A stretch of DNA of 64,000 nucleotides from Janthinobacterium violaceinigrum. GTDB lineage: Bacteria > Pseudomonadota > Gammaproteobacteria > Burkholderiales > Burkholderiaceae_D. The position numbers and the translations under genes are program-made. Of this stretch, positions 1 through 10,549 are shown piece after piece; within the stretch, counting starts at the first letter, position 1, and the number at the start of each line of letters is the position of its first letter. The notes under the pieces are model-generated. The model saw only the letters and a list, made by a program, of their open reading frames with translations. It did no database searches and had not been told where the DNA came from. The stretch is taken from positions 62,001 to 126,000 of the forward strand of contig NZ_WFLI01000004.1 of the NCBI RefSeq assembly GCF_009208555.1, given 5' to 3'.

Positions 1-962
1 ACATCGGTTCCGGTGATGAGGTTATTACCACCAGTCGTACTTATATCGCTTCGGCAAGCTGTGCAGTAATGCGCGGTGCCGTGCCTGTTATCGTCGACGT
101 TGACCGCGACACGCAAAATATTTCGCCTGCTGCGATTCGTGCTGCAATCACGCCGAAAACCAGAGCCATTCTGGTTGTGCATCTGGCTGGCTGGCCATGC
201 GACATGGACGCGATCATGGCCCTGGCCGAAGAATTTAATCTGAAGGTGATCGAGGACTGCGCACAAGCGCATGGCGCCACCTACAAGGGACGTCAAGTCG
301 GGTCGATCGGTCATGCGGCGGCATTTTCTTTTTGCCAGGACAAAATCATATCAACCGGAGGCGAAGGTGGGATGATGACCACCAACGACGAGGCTGTATG
401 GGAAAAGGCCTGGGCTTACAAAGATATTGGTCGAAGCTACGATGCTGTCTACCGGCGCGAGCACCCACCAGGATTCCGCTGGTTGACAGAAACCTTCGGG
501 ACGAATTGGCGTTTGACAGAGGTACAGTCGGCGATAGGTCGCCTGCAACTTGCCAAATTAAATGACTGGATCATCACGCGCAAACAGCATGCCGCTTTCT
601 TGACCGAGGTGTTTTCCACGATTCCCGCGCTGCGACTGACATTGCCGCCGCCCGAGATTGGCCATGCTTACTATAAGTATTATGTGTTCGTAAAGCCGGA
701 ATGCCTTGCGTCGGGTTGGAGTCGCGACCGTCTCATGGCTGAACTCAATGCCGCAGGTGTACCTTGCTTCTCCGGTTCTTGCAGTGAAATACATCTTGAA
801 AAAGCATTCGAGAGCTTGCCTAAGCGTGCCGTGCACACGCCAGTGGCACATGAGCTGGGGGAGACGAGCCTGATGTTCTTGGTTCATCCTACGTTGGCGC
901 CCGAGTATATGCGGGCGGTCGGTGAAGTGATACGAGCGGTACTTGCCGAGGCATCGCGTTAA
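1..962 (+). CDS. DegT/DnrJ/EryC1/StrS-family aminotransferase, 5' end missing
   Basis: PLP-dependent aminotransferase of the family that puts an amino group on keto-sugars bound to nucleotides, for surface polysaccharide or amino-sugar synthesis. The frame is open to the left edge, so the start lies outside the window. The visible part opens with the GSGDEVI turn, followed by the EDCAQAHGA segment whose Asp contacts the PLP ring nitrogen, and FSFCQDKIISTGGEGG, whose Lys is the expected Schiff-base residue. About 320 residues are visible, near the full family length, so only the extreme N-terminus is missing. The stop is TAA at 960-962. The next genes on the same strand are a nucleotide-sugar dehydratase and a chain-length regulator, which supports a polysaccharide role. 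The exact sugar cannot be read from the sequence. Confidence 0.88.
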   Translation, partial: IGSGDEVITTSRTYIASASCAVMRGAVPVIVDVDRDTQNISPAAIRAAITPKTRAILVVHLAGWPCDMDAIMALAEEFNLKVIEDCAQAHGATYKGRQVGSIGHAAAFSFCQDKIISTGGEGGMMTTNDEAVWEKAWAYKDIGRSYDAVYRREHPPGFRWLTETFGTNWRLTEVQSAIGRLQLAKLNDWIITRKQHAAFLTEVFSTIPALRLTLPPPEIGHAYYKYYVFVKPECLASGWSRDRLMAELNAAGVPCFSGSCSEIHLEKAFESLPKRAVHTPVAHELGETSLMFLVHPTLAPEYMRAVGEVIRAVLAEASR

Positions 963-1079
963 CTGCTTGCAGCGTATTTGGTACAGCGCCTGTGTCGACG
1001 ACGGCGCTGGCGTGAATTTTAGCGATGCCGTTCTGGCCCGTGAACGCGCCATAGTTTATATTTAGATGGGTAATAATTA

Positions 1080-3017
1080 ATGAAACCGTTATTAAGTTTT
1101 TCGCGGTTACGTAAACAAATCGTCGCGATGATGGTGGATATGTTTTTCCTGCCATTTACTTTTTGCGTGGCGATTTTTTTGCGTTTTGACGGCTTCAACC
1201 TCGCCTTGTTCCGGCCATATGTGTGGCTGATCATTGCAGCGCCACTGGTGGCCATTCCGATTTTTATCCGATTTGGTTTATACCGGGCCGTCATCCGTTT
1301 CATCGACTACAAGATTGTCTATGTGGTTATGATAGGAGTGACCCTCTCTGTGGCCGTGCTGGTGACATTGGCGGCGTTCGTGAGCGGGCTCAATGGCTTG
1401 TCGCGGGGCGTGTTCGGCATTTATTGGGTGAACGCCATCATGTACATGTTGGCCAGTCGATTCTTTGCGCGTGCCTATTTTGTGCGGACAGCGAGAACCG
1501 ACGGTGGCGTGCGGGTTGCCATCTACGGTGCGGGAAGTTCCGGAAATCAATTGGCCCAAGCTCTGAACGGTGCTGGTGAATATCGCCCACTGTTTTTTAT
1601 TGATGATAAGAAAGAATTGCAAGGAGCAACTCTGGGCGGTATTCGTGTTTATGCACCAGAGGCGCTGCCGGATTTGATCGTTGATAAACAGATTAGCAAG
1701 ATTCTGGTTGCGATGCCCTCACTGTCCAAGGCGCAGCAACGTCGCATCCTGGACCAGTTGGAACCCTTGAAGATCAAAACACTCGTGACGCCGCCAATCA
1801 AGAGTCTGGTGAGTGGTATTGCGAGGGTACAAGATATTCGTGAAATCGAGATCGAGGATCTGCTGGGACGGGATGCGGTCGAGCCTGACCACGAATTGAT
1901 GGCCATGTGCATTATTGGAAAATCCGTGATGGTGAGTGGCGCTGGGGGGTCGATAGGATCGGAACTGTGCCGTCAAATATTGCGCCAGCAGCCAGCGCGC
2001 CTGATCTTGCTGGAAATGTCGGAATTTGCGCTGTACTCCATTGAGCAGGAACTGCAAGCCTTGCGCAAGTCCTTGCGCATTGAGGTGGAATTGCTCCCCT
2101 TTTTGGGGTCGGTGCTGGAAACGGAGAAGTGCGAGAAGATTTTGCGCAGCTTCAATGTCGAGACGGTTTATCATGCTGCGGCCTACAAGCATGTGCCACT
2201 GGTCGAACATAATCCGATCGACGGCATTCGCAATAATGCGCTTGGCACATGGAGCCTGGCACAGGCGGCGGTATCGGCTGGCGTGAAGCGTTTTGTATTG
2301 ATTTCGACCGACAAGGCAGTGCGTCCGACGAATGTTATGGGATCGACAAAACGGATGGCCGAATTGATTTTGCAGGCATTTTCGCGCAAGCAAACGCATA
2401 CCTGTTTTTGCATGGTGCGTTTCGGAAATGTGCTGGGTTCTTCAGGATCTGTCGTGCCGTTGTTCCGCAAGCAAATTATGGCAGGTGGTCCCATTACCAT
2501 CACGCACCCGGAGATAACCCGTTACTTCATGACGATTCCTGAAGCGGCTCAACTGGTATTGCAAGCGGGAGCGATGGGGGCTGGTGGAGATGTATTTGTG
2601 CTGGACATGGGTGATCCGGTAAAGATTGTTGATCTCGCCAAGCGTATGGTTCACTTGAGTGGACTGGAAGTGAAAAGCGAGTCGACCCCTGACGGAACGA
2701 TTGAGATTCACCATGTGGGCTTGCGGCCGGGCGAAAAGCTGTATGAGGAATTGTTGATTGGTGAGAATGTGGAAGGGACTGAACATCCACTGATTATGCG
2801 GGCGCAAGAGTCGGAAATTCCTTGGCAACAATTGGAGCCAATGTTGAACGAAATGACCGAGGCTTGTAATAATTTTGACCATGAACAAATACGTACTTTG
2901 TTGTTGCGGATTGTGCGTGAATATGCACCGCAGTGCGGTATTGAGGACCTGCTTTGGTCAGTACAATATAGCCGGACTGCATGCGATTACAAGCCGGTGG
3001 TTACATTGGCACGTTGA
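1080..3017 (+). CDS. Membrane nucleotide-sugar epimerase/4,6-dehydratase (CapD/WbpM/FlaA1-like)
   Basis: A 645-residue polysaccharide biosynthesis protein, the normal length for the long WbpM/CapD type. The N-terminal ~130 residues hold about four hydrophobic segments (for example around 18-35, 47-64, 82-101). A first Rossmann-type motif, YGAGSSGNQLA, lies at 149-159, and the catalytic SDR domain begins with SGAGGSIGSE at 286-295. Further on are AAAYKHVPLVE and the STDKAVRPTNVMG block leading to the catalytic Lys, all typical of UDP-GlcNAc 4,6-dehydratases. By family knowledge it acts on UDP-linked HexNAc at the cytoplasmic membrane face, making a precursor for deoxy-amino sugars. It follows the DegT aminotransferase by 117 bp, so the two may supply one amino-sugar pathway. 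The Shine-Dalgarno sequence before the ATG is weak. The precise product is not certain. Confidence 0.9.
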   Translation: MKPLLSFSRLRKQIVAMMVDMFFLPFTFCVAIFLRFDGFNLALFRPYVWLIIAAPLVAIPIFIRFGLYRAVIRFIDYKIVYVVMIGVTLSVAVLVTLAAFVSGLNGLSRGVFGIYWVNAIMYMLASRFFARAYFVRTARTDGGVRVAIYGAGSSGNQLAQALNGAGEYRPLFFIDDKKELQGATLGGIRVYAPEALPDLIVDKQISKILVAMPSLSKAQQRRILDQLEPLKIKTLVTPPIKSLVSGIARVQDIREIEIEDLLGRDAVEPDHELMAMCIIGKSVMVSGAGGSIGSELCRQILRQQPARLILLEMSEFALYSIEQELQALRKSLRIEVELLPFLGSVLETEKCEKILRSFNVETVYHAAAYKHVPLVEHNPIDGIRNNALGTWSLAQAAVSAGVKRFVLISTDKAVRPTNVMGSTKRMAELILQAFSRKQTHTCFCMVRFGNVLGSSGSVVPLFRKQIMAGGPITITHPEITRYFMTIPEAAQLVLQAGAMGAGGDVFVLDMGDPVKIVDLAKRMVHLSGLEVKSESTPDGTIEIHHVGLRPGEKLYEELLIGENVEGTEHPLIMRAQESEIPWQQLEPMLNEMTEACNNFDHEQIRTLLLRIVREYAPQCGIEDLLWSVQYSRTACDYKPVVTLAR

Positions 3018-3065
3018 CTTTAAGAAAAGGTGCGTGTCGGTGGTCAATTGACTTAGTAGCGGTTA

Positions 3066-4325
3066 ATGAAATATTTGAAGAGAATTATGAAAAAATTAGA
3101 TGATATGCCTGAATTGAAAAGAAATAGCAACGATGAACCTATCGTATGGAGCGAAGTATTTTCCATATTGTGGAATGGTCGTAAGACATTAGTGGGTGGC
3201 ACGGCGCTGATCATGATATTGGGCGTATCGAGCACGATGTATTTCTCTAAATACCGCAGCGATGGATTTTTGCAGTTCGGTGGCCCGATTCCATTGATTG
3301 TCAAAACCGACATGGATGCCAAGAGCAAGGAGCCAGCGAATGGAATTTCCTTGGCGGACTATAAACGTTACGCTGCTGCCTACACCACCGGTAGCCGGTT
3401 TAATGATTTTGTAGTGCAAAACAAGCTGCAGGGCGATCCTGCACTGAGTGAGCTGCGCAAGGCGTTCTTCTCGCGTGATGGCATTGGAAAGATTATTGAG
3501 CCGGTATATCCATTTACCAAAATCGATGCTAAAGAATTGATGGAGCCGCCGAAAGATAGCGACAACAACGTGATTGGCTTGCGCATCAATTTTGAGGCAC
3601 GTAATCCTGCCGATGCACAGGCGATGGTTGCGTTTCTGGGGCGGTATGCAATGGATAGTATCGTGTATCTGATTTATTCCGATGCCTTGCGGTTTAAGCA
3701 TGCTGAAATTACGACAAGAATCACTCGCCTGGATAATCAGATTATCGATCTTAAAGATAAGCTTGAAAGTTACCAGCGTAAAGGTGGCGCGTTGAAGCAG
3801 ATCGTCAGCCATTATCCGGATGCGGTAAACCAAGGAAACAGGCAAGTGGTCACCATTACGGAGGAGAATTCCCGCTACTTGTCGCCGGTAACCCATCTTA
3901 TGTCGACAGAATTGGAAGCATTGTCGGCGAATGAGTCGATCATCAAATTTCAACGCGAAAAAAAGCAGAACTTGCTGATGCGTGAATATTACGATAAGGC
4001 CAAAGTTTTAATCGACAACAATAAATCCGGTGAAACAGTGTTGCGCGCACTGGAGGAGATCAAAGAAGGGGTCTTCAAGAGCAAGGATTTGAATGATGAG
4101 TTGGTGAAGGAGGTTTACAACCAAATCACCATTGATAATCAAAGTGCCATGAATGTGTACCTTGAGAAAAGCCGTTTCATTGCGGGACCGAGCTTGCCGG
4201 AACATCCGTCGACCAGACTCTCGACCGCTTTGATGATGAGCTTCCTGGGAGGCGTATTACTTTCCGGATTACTTGTGTTGGCGCGCCAATGGGTGACGAC
4301 CAAGGCAAAAAAACCGGCTGAGTAA
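3066..4325 (+). CDS. Wzz-like polysaccharide chain-length determinant protein
   Basis: A 419-residue inner-membrane polysaccharide co-polymerase candidate. It has one transmembrane helix near residues 41-60, a long charged, helix-rich periplasmic section with coiled-coil character (about 200-330), and a second helix near 390-410. A proline-containing GPSLPEHPSTR segment precedes the second helix, as in Wzz proteins. Family role: sets the modal length of O-antigen or capsule chains made by the Wzy polymerase. It lies 48 bp after the dehydratase on the same strand, in a polysaccharide locus. An in-frame ATG at 3087 has a better Shine-Dalgarno sequence (GAAGAG) and may be the true start. Codon use is more AT-rich than in the genes to its right, as often seen in surface-polysaccharide loci. 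Confidence 0.82.
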   Translation: MKYLKRIMKKLDDMPELKRNSNDEPIVWSEVFSILWNGRKTLVGGTALIMILGVSSTMYFSKYRSDGFLQFGGPIPLIVKTDMDAKSKEPANGISLADYKRYAAAYTTGSRFNDFVVQNKLQGDPALSELRKAFFSRDGIGKIIEPVYPFTKIDAKELMEPPKDSDNNVIGLRINFEARNPADAQAMVAFLGRYAMDSIVYLIYSDALRFKHAEITTRITRLDNQIIDLKDKLESYQRKGGALKQIVSHYPDAVNQGNRQVVTITEENSRYLSPVTHLMSTELEALSANESIIKFQREKKQNLLMREYYDKAKVLIDNNKSGETVLRALEEIKEGVFKSKDLNDELVKEVYNQITIDNQSAMNVYLEKSRFIAGPSLPEHPSTRLSTALMMSFLGGVLLSGLLVLARQWVTTKAKKPAE

Positions 4326-4332
4326 GCCGGTT
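4306..4332 (-). terminator. Intrinsic terminator of trhO, inside the 3' end of the wzz-like gene
   Basis: On the minus strand AACCGGCT and AGCCGGTT pair around a 5-nt loop and are followed by seven T residues (the A-run 4307-4313 on the plus strand). No T-run follows the hairpin in the plus direction. It therefore fits the minus-strand trhO gene ending at 4363, although it overlaps the last codons of the convergent wzz-like gene. Confidence 0.75.
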
Positions 4333-4362
4333 CTAGGGGGCGTCGGGTAAATTACCTGTAAT

Positions 4363-5271
4363 TTATTCGACGTGCTTGCTGTAGCAATGCGGGCATGACA
4401 CTTCATACACGTATTCCGGCGCCAGCTGCTGGCGCGGCGTGACGACGGCGCGGCAGACGAAACATTGCACGGTTTCCGTCGGTTCCAGTTTCGGGTTCAG
4501 GGCCGTGCGGTAGTCGAACACGAAGCAGTCGCCCGTGTAGTGCTCGCCGCCCACTTCTTCAAAATACTTGAGGATGCCGCCGTCGAGCTGGTACACGCTG
4601 TCGTAGCCGATTTCCTTCATGTGGATGGCCGCCTTTTCGCAGCGGATGCCGCCCGTGCAGAAGGTGACGACGGTCTTGCCTTCCAGCTCGTCCTTGTGCG
4701 CCGCGGCGACGGCCGGGAATTCCGTAAACTTGTCGATACGGTAATCCAGCGTGTTGTTGAACGTGCCCACGTCCACTTCGAACGCGTTGCGCGTTTCCAT
4801 CATGACCACGGGTTTGCCCGCATCGTCGACGCCGGCGTCCAGCCAGCGCTTGAGCGTATGCGCATCGACGGACGGCGCGCGGCCCAGTTCCGGCTTGATC
4901 AGCGGCATGCGCATGGTGATGATTTCTTTTTTCAGCTTGACCAGCATGCGCTTGTGCGATTGCTCATTCGACAAGCTTTCCTTCCACTCCAGGTCCGCCA
5001 GGCGGGCGTCGCTGCGCACCCACGCGAGGAAGGCGTCGATATGCTCGCGCGTGCCCGACAGGAACATATTGATACCTTCCGGCGTCAGCAGGATCGTTCC
5101 CTTCAAGCCCAGCGCCAGACATTGCTCCTGATACAAGGGGCGCATGGCTTCCGTATCGTCGAGCGTAATGAATTTATACGCTGCAATATTGACAAAAGTG
5201 ACGGCGGGCGTGGCGGCCAGCGGGCTGGCGGCGGCGGAAACGGACGGTGTTGCTGGGGTGATGGCTTGCAT
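4363..5271 (-). CDS. trhO: tRNA uridine(34) hydroxylase / rhodanese-like protein TrhO (YceA, UPF0176)
   Basis: Oxygen-dependent enzyme that hydroxylates U34 in some tRNAs; formerly called rhodanese-related sulfurtransferase YceA. With the ATG at 5271 it has 302 residues: an N-terminal acylphosphatase-like part ([13 protein letters not shown] near 61-73), a central rhodanese domain with the active-site loop CTGGIRCE (Cys205), and a C-terminal Cys-rich segment (CFVCRAV and CPHC). The reading frame stays open upstream to 5490, but that part has no family similarity that I recognise and runs into the dnaE 5' region, so I chose the internal start. It is divergent from dnaE and ends at its own terminator. 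Confidence 0.88.
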   Translation of the reverse strand: MQAITPATPSVSAAASPLAATPAVTFVNIAAYKFITLDDTEAMRPLYQEQCLALGLKGTILLTPEGINMFLSGTREHIDAFLAWVRSDARLADLEWKESLSNEQSHKRMLVKLKKEIITMRMPLIKPELGRAPSVDAHTLKRWLDAGVDDAGKPVVMMETRNAFEVDVGTFNNTLDYRIDKFTEFPAVAAAHKDELEGKTVVTFCTGGIRCEKAAIHMKEIGYDSVYQLDGGILKYFEEVGGEHYTGDCFVFDYRTALNPKLEPTETVQCFVCRAVVTPRQQLAPEYVYEVSCPHCYSKHVE

Positions 5272-5472
5272 GATGGCGATCGGGTTAGACTGAACAGCCG
5301 ATATTATAAGCCCGGCGGGCCGGGCGGGATACCCGCCATGCCGCCTGGTCGCATGCCGGCGGACCGTGCGCGACAGGAATTTCTTGCTTGCAACCCGGCG
5401 CCACATCGCCGGTCCCTGGCCGCGACGCGGTAGAATAGACCCCATTGAATTTTGCAGGAAACGGTACACAGG

Positions 5473-8400
5473 ATGGAAATGGTAATGCAAGAGGCCGGCG
5501 CTCCGGCAGGTTCACCGCAAGCGATGCAGCACGTCCCGCAAGGTCCCGGATTTGTCCACTTGCGCGTGCATTCGGAGTACTCGATCGTCGACGGCCTGGT
5601 GCGCATCGACGACGTGGTCAAGGCGGCGGCGAAGGACAAGCAGGTGGCGCTGGCCGTCACCGACCTGTCCAACCTGTTTGGCATGGTCAAGTTCTACAAG
5701 GAAGCGCGCGGCAAGGGCATCAAGCCCATCATCGGCGTCGATGTGTGGATCACGAATGACGACAACCGCGAAAAGCCGTCGCGGCTGCTGTTGCTGGCAA
5801 AGAACCGCATGGGCTATCTGCAACTGTGCGAATTGCTGTCGACGGCCTGGCTGACCAACCAGTACAAGGGGCGCGCCGAGCTGCGCATCGAGTGGCTGCA
5901 GGCGCTGGCGACGAATACCTACGACCTGTACCCGGGCGAAAGCGCGGCCAATGGCTTGATCGCCCTGTCCGGCGCGCATTTCGGCGACGTCGGCATCGCC
6001 ATTGAAAATGGCAACCTGGCCCTGGCCGAGCGCAATGCGCAGCGCTGGGCCGAGATTTTTCCCGGCCATTTCTATGTCGAGATCCAGCGCGGCGGCCAGG
6101 CCAACCAGGAGGCGCAGGTGCGCCATGCGGTAGCGCTGGCAGCCAAGCTGGGCTTGCCCGTGGTGGCCACGCATCCCGTGCAATTTATTTCCCCTGAAGA
6201 ATTCATTGCCCACGAAGCCCGCACCTGTATCGCCGAAGGCGAAATGCTGGCCAACGCCAAGCGGGTGAAACGTTTCAACGACAGCCAGCGCTTCCTGTCG
6301 CAGGCCGACATGGCCGAGCTGTTTGCCGACTTGCCGGCCGCGCTGGCCAATTCCGTGGAAATCGCCAAGCGCTGCAACCTGACCTTGACCCTGGGCAAGC
6401 CGCAACTGCCGAACTTCCCCACGCCCGAGGGCATGACGATCGACCAGTTCCTCGTTGCCGAATCTCAGGCGGGCCTGGAAAAACGCCTGATTCAGCTGTA
6501 TCCGGACCCGGAGCGGCGCGAAAAGGAGCGCCCCCGCTACGAGTCGCGCTTGAAATTCGAGACGGACACGATTTGCAACATGAAGTTCCCCGGCTACTTC
6601 CTGATCGTGGCCGAGTTTATCCAGTGGGCCAAGGAAAACGGCGTGCCCGTCGGCCCGGGCCGCGGTTCGGGCGCCGGTTCGCTGGTGGCGTATTCGCTGC
6701 TCATTACCGACCTGGACCCGCTGCAGTACAACCTGCTGTTCGAGCGTTTCCTGAATCCCGAACGCGTCTCGATGCCCGACTTCGATATTGACTTTTGCCA
6801 GGAAGGGCGCGACCGCGTCATCCAGCACGTCAAGGATTTGTATGGCAAGGAGGCCGTCTCGCAGATCGCCACCTTCGGTACCATGGCGGCCAAGGGCGCC
6901 ATCCGCGACGTGGGCCGCGTGATGGATTTCGGCTACAACTTCTGCGACGGCATCTCCAAGCTGATCCCGTTCAAGCCCGGCAAACCCGTGTCGATCGCCG
7001 ACGCCATCGAAGAGGAGCCGTTGCTCAAGGAGCGCCTGGAAAACGAGGAAGAGGTCAAGCAGCTGCTGGACCTGGCGCAGCAAGTCGAAGGCATCACGCG
7101 CAATATCGGCATGCACGCGGGGGGCGTCTTGATCGCCCCGGGCAAGCTGACGGATTTCTGCCCGCTGTACACGCAGGGCGGCGATTCCGGCGTCGTGTCG
7201 CAGTACGACAAGGATGACGTGGAAGCCGTCGGCCTCGTGAAGTTCGACTTCCTGGGTCTGACGACCCTCACCATTCTCGACCGCGCCGTGCGCTACATCA
7301 AGCAGCTCGATCCCGCGCAGGCGAACTTCGACCTGGCGACCTTGCCGCTGAACGACAAGCCGTCCTACGACCTGCTGACCAAGGCCAAGACCGTGGCCGT
7401 GTTCCAGCTGGAGTCGCGCGGCATGCAGGGCATGCTGAAAGATGCGCGCCCCGACCGCTTCGAAGACATTATCGCGCTCGTGGCCCTGTACCGTCCGGGC
7501 CCGATGGACCTGATTCCCGACTTCTGCAAGCGCAAGCACGGCGAACGCTTCGACTATCCCGATCCGCGCACGGAATCGATTCTGTCCGAAACCTACGGCA
7601 TCATGGTGTATCAGGAGCAGGTGATGCAGATGGCGCAGATCGTCGGCGGCTACTCGCTGGGCGGCGCCGACATGCTGCGCCGCGCCATGGGTAAAAAGAA
7701 GGCCGAAGAGATGGCCGAGCACCGCGAGATTTTCCGCGCCGGTGCGGCAAAAGACGGCTTGACGGCGGAAAAGGCCGACGAGATCTTCGACTTGATGGAA
7801 AAGTTCGCCGGCTACGGTTTCAACAAATCGCACGCCGCCGCCTACGCCTTGCTGTCCTACCACACGGCCTACCTGAAAGCGCACCACACGGCCGCCTTCA
7901 TGGCAGCCAACTTGTCGCTGGCCATGGACGATACGGACAAGATCAAGATTCTGGTGGAAGACTCGCTGGAAATCTGCAAGCTGACCTTGTTGCCGCCGGA
8001 TATCAACGAATCCGATTACCGCTTCACGCCGAGCGGCGCAGCGCCGTCAGTCAGCGGCAAGAAGGTCACGCAGATCCGCTATGGCCTGGGCGCCGTGAAG
8101 GGCTCGGGCCAGAACGCCATCGAAGCCATCATCGCCGCGCGCGAGGCGGGCGGGCCGTTTACGAGCCTGTTCGATTTCTGCAAACGCGTGGACAAGAAAC
8201 AGATCAACCGCCGCACCATCGAATCGCTGATACGCAGCGGCGCCTTCGATTGCCTGAAGGTCGACCGCGCCATCTTGCTCGCGTCCGTGGCCTTCGCCAT
8301 GGAATGCGCCGACCAGGCGGCCAAGGCGGCCAATCAGGTGAGTCTGTTCGGCGGCGACGACAGCGACATGGTGGCGCCGCCCGAGTACGTCAAGGTGCCC

Positions 8401-9033
8401 GTGTGGACCGATAAACAGCGCCTGACGGAAGAAAAGATCGCGCTGGGCTTCTACCTGTCCGGCCATCTGTTCGATTCGTATGCGCCCGAGGCGCGCCGTT
8501 TTGCGCGCACGAAATTGTCGGAACTGTCGCCGTCGCGCGAACCGCGCATGATGGCCGGCGTCATCACGGGCTTGCGCACGCAGATGACGCAGCGGGGCAA
8601 GATCCTCATCGTCACCCTGGACGACAAGAGCGGCACGGTGGAAGTGACGGTGTACGGCGAATTGTTTGATTCCAACCGGAAAATCTTCAAGGAAGATGAA
8701 TTCCTGGCCGTTGTGGGCAAGGTGTCGGAAGACCGTTTCTCGGGCGGCTTGCGCATCACGGCCGAGAGCGCCTTCGACATCATCGCCGCGCGCGTGCAGT
8801 ATGGCCGCCAGCTGGGCCTGACCCTGCCCACGACGCTGGACATGAAACGCATCAGCGATGTGATCATGCCGCACCGGGCCGAGGATGGATTGCCGATCGC
8901 CGCCAAGGTCAGCCCGCAGGGCGTCAGCTGCGTGCTGCAGTTTGGCGATGCGTGGCGTGTGGCGCCATCGGACGAGTTGCAGACGGCGCTCGAGCAGGTG
9001 CTCGGTGCGCAAGAGGTGGCGGTCGAATACTGA
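5473..9033 (+). CDS. dnaE: DNA polymerase III subunit alpha
   Basis: Catalytic subunit of the replicative polymerase, about 1186 residues, close to the usual 1160. Visible domains in order: PHP domain beginning [12 protein letters not shown] (near residue 30), the polymerase core with [13 protein letters not shown] and the acidic PDFDIDF motif (near 435), where two catalytic Asp lie, a helix-hairpin-helix region, an OB-fold region (about 1010-1080) and a C-terminal tail. The frame is open from a TTG at 5452. ATG codons at 5473, 5479 and 5485 are more likely, and the one at 5479 has CACAGG six bases upstream. A possible -10 (TAGAAT) lies at 5431-5436. It is transcribed alone and ends in a strong terminator. 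Confidence 0.97.
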   Translation: MEMVMQEAGAPAGSPQAMQHVPQGPGFVHLRVHSEYSIVDGLVRIDDVVKAAAKDKQVALAVTDLSNLFGMVKFYKEARGKGIKPIIGVDVWITNDDNREKPSRLLLLAKNRMGYLQLCELLSTAWLTNQYKGRAELRIEWLQALATNTYDLYPGESAANGLIALSGAHFGDVGIAIENGNLALAERNAQRWAEIFPGHFYVEIQRGGQANQEAQVRHAVALAAKLGLPVVATHPVQFISPEEFIAHEARTCIAEGEMLANAKRVKRFNDSQRFLSQADMAELFADLPAALANSVEIAKRCNLTLTLGKPQLPNFPTPEGMTIDQFLVAESQAGLEKRLIQLYPDPERREKERPRYESRLKFETDTICNMKFPGYFLIVAEFIQWAKENGVPVGPGRGSGAGSLVAYSLLITDLDPLQYNLLFERFLNPERVSMPDFDIDFCQEGRDRVIQHVKDLYGKEAVSQIATFGTMAAKGAIRDVGRVMDFGYNFCDGISKLIPFKPGKPVSIADAIEEEPLLKERLENEEEVKQLLDLAQQVEGITRNIGMHAGGVLIAPGKLTDFCPLYTQGGDSGVVSQYDKDDVEAVGLVKFDFLGLTTLTILDRAVRYIKQLDPAQANFDLATLPLNDKPSYDLLTKAKTVAVFQLESRGMQGMLKDARPDRFEDIIALVALYRPGPMDLIPDFCKRKHGERFDYPDPRTESILSETYGIMVYQEQVMQMAQIVGGYSLGGADMLRRAMGKKKAEEMAEHREIFRAGAAKDGLTAEKADEIFDLMEKFAGYGFNKSHAAAYALLSYHTAYLKAHHTAAFMAANLSLAMDDTDKIKILVEDSLEICKLTLLPPDINESDYRFTPSGAAPSVSGKKVTQIRYGLGAVKGSGQNAIEAIIAAREAGGPFTSLFDFCKRVDKKQINRRTIESLIRSGAFDCLKVDRAILLASVAFAMECADQAAKAANQVSLFGGDDSDMVAPPEYVKVPVWTDKQRLTEEKIALGFYLSGHLFDSYAPEARRFARTKLSELSPSREPRMMAGVITGLRTQMTQRGKILIVTLDDKSGTVEVTVYGELFDSNRKIFKEDEFLAVVGKVSEDRFSGGLRITAESAFDIIAARVQYGRQLGLTLPTTLDMKRISDVIMPHRAEDGLPIAAKVSPQGVSCVLQFGDAWRVAPSDELQTALEQVLGAQEVAVEY

Positions 9034-9056
9034 CCGCTGGCCGCGCCGCAAATGAC

Positions 9057-9092
9057 AAAGCCAAACCGGAGACATTCTGGTTTGGCTTTTTT
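9057..9092 (+). terminator. Intrinsic terminator after dnaE
   Basis: The arms AAAGCCAAACC (9057-9067) and GGTTTGGCTTT (9079-9089) are perfectly complementary, with an 11-nt loop and a following T-run. It lies 24 bp after the dnaE stop. Confidence 0.9.
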
Positions 9093-9096
9093 ACGT

Positions 9097-9327
9097 TTAC
9101 ATGTCTTTCAGGCCCGTGATCGCATAGCCCTTGGCGGCGATCTGCTGGTGCGGCTGTTCAATATGGTAGTCGGGCAAGATCTGGGCATCGTCGGCCACTT
9201 CGCTGGCGCGTGCTTCGAGTTGCCAGTCGGTATTGGTCACTTCTTCAGGAATGATCTTTCCTTCCGGCACGGCGAGGTAGGAAAAAATGCCGTCGTGTTC
9301 GGCCCGGCGGTAGATGTCTACGCGCAT
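9097..9327 (-). CDS. Small conserved hypothetical protein (resembles DUF6139)
   Basis: A 76-residue protein starting MRVDIYRRAEHDG, with no signal peptide or membrane segment. The start is set by a very good Shine-Dalgarno sequence (AGGAGG, read on the minus strand just upstream of 9327); the frame is open further upstream without similarity. From memory, the IYRR...FSYLAVPEGK...EEVTNTDW pattern resembles a small family found in Burkholderiales (DUF6139), but I could not check this. It is probably cytoplasmic. No function is known. It is convergent with dnaE, and the dnaE terminator separates them. Confidence 0.7.
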   Translation of the reverse strand: MRVDIYRRAEHDGIFSYLAVPEGKIIPEEVTNTDWQLEARASEVADDAQILPDYHIEQPHQQIAAKGYAITGLKDM

Positions 9328-9508
9328 GACTTGCCTCCTAGTAAGCGTTGGGGAAACCGGCGCACCGTAATGCATGCCGATAGTGCTAGCGTAACAGGAT
9401 TGTGCCGCGGACGGGTTTAAGCGTGTGGGGCGGGAAGCGGAAGGGAGAGGCGCGGGTGATGGCGGGCAAGGACGCGGGGGCGGGGCGTCGTGCGGTGGCC
9501 AGGGTCGT

Positions 9509-10519
9509 TCAGGCGATAGCGGAGGCGTAGTCGTCGTCGTCGATGGCCGATTGGCGTACCTCGCTGGAGGTTGCCGCGGCGCCTGGCAAGGCGATCTGCA
9601 CGGGGCAGCGATGGTCGTCGAGGCCGCTACGCAGGCTGGCGATCATGGCCAGTGTCAATTCGTGGCGTTTGCGCGCTTCCGAGCGCTTCTTCGAGGGAAT
9701 CTCTTCCATGACCGGCGAAGGCAGGTTTTCGCACGGCAACTCAAAATCGCCATCCTGGCGGGCTTGCGCTCCCAGTTCTTGCCATAGCGCATTGTAGTCG
9801 GCGAACAGACGGCCTTTCTTGGCGGAATGGTGCACGGCGCGGTTGATGTTACCGACAAGAATCATCTTGCGGCAGCCGTGTTCATGGCCCAGCTGGCGCA
9901 CCAGGCGCACCATCAGGGTCTTGGGGCGCAAGCCGTGCAAGTCGCGCGTTGCTTCGCGCACGCGCTGTGCGCTTTCCTGGCCCTTCGGACCTTGCACGCA
10001 GCCGATGCGCATGCCCAGGGTGGCGCGCAGCGGGCAGCCGAAGAAGGAGAAGGCGATCGAATAGAGCACGTTGTCCTCATGCATCAGTTGCAGCACCATC
10101 TCGCCTTCGCGGTCCATCGGGTGCAGCGAACACAGTTGCAAATGGTAGGGCGCACCCGATTTTCCCGGCACCGTGCCGAGGCGCACGGGACCGCGGGCCG
10201 CCTGCGCCATCAGCGTGCCCCAGCCTTGCTGCAGGATGAAACGGTAGTGCTCGGCCAGCAATTCCACGCGCTGCTGGCAATTCAAGGTCAGGCTCAGGTA
10301 AGGGCGGTAGACCTTGTGGATCATGTGCGGATAGGCTTGTACCAGATCCTGAAACGCCGGATGCGAGTTCAGCAGTTGTAGCCAGAGGCGGGTGGGGCGT
10401 TGCTGCACGCGGGCCCGCAAATGCAGCTTGAATACTTCGCGCCAGCGGCGCATGCCGGGCGGCATCGCCATCAGGCCGTCAGACAGGGTAATAGTTGGCA
10501 TCATCGTGCGCATGTCCAT
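9509..10519 (-). CDS. VirK/YbjX family protein (DUF535)
   Basis: A 336-residue protein with the blocks I associate with the VirK/YbjX (DUF535) family: HYRFILQQGW, a central section with LYSIAFSFFG and GCVQGPKGQES, the THGLRP-like DLHGLRPKTLMVRLVRQL, and the INRAVHHSAKKGRLFADYNALW segment. Family members are linked to virulence and cationic-peptide resistance in enterobacteria, but the biochemical activity is unknown. The C-terminal ~60 residues are charged and low in complexity, ending in a run of Asp. No signal peptide is visible. A GAGAGA stretch lies before the start; ATG codons at 10519 and 10513 are both possible. The UspA-like gene lies 30 bp upstream on the same strand, so they may be co-transcribed. 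Confidence 0.8.
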   Translation of the reverse strand: MDMRTMMPTITLSDGLMAMPPGMRRWREVFKLHLRARVQQRPTRLWLQLLNSHPAFQDLVQAYPHMIHKVYRPYLSLTLNCQQRVELLAEHYRFILQQGWGTLMAQAARGPVRLGTVPGKSGAPYHLQLCSLHPMDREGEMVLQLMHEDNVLYSIAFSFFGCPLRATLGMRIGCVQGPKGQESAQRVREATRDLHGLRPKTLMVRLVRQLGHEHGCRKMILVGNINRAVHHSAKKGRLFADYNALWQELGAQARQDGDFELPCENLPSPVMEEIPSKKRSEARKRHELTLAMIASLRSGLDDHRCPVQIALPGAAATSSEVRQSAIDDDDYASAIA

Positions 10520-10549
10520 GTAAAGAGAGAACGTCCAGGCCGTTTCGGC

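Noticed and set aside
5512..7887. A 791-residue minus-strand open frame opposite dnaE
   Set aside because: It is a shadow of dnaE in a GC-rich genome, with the same low-information composition. Other long frames opposite msbA, rng, the receptors and malic enzyme were rejected for the same reason.
9328..9508. G-rich stretch that might form a quadruplex
   Set aside because: G-runs are short and irregularly spaced. It looks like ordinary GC-rich intergenic DNA.
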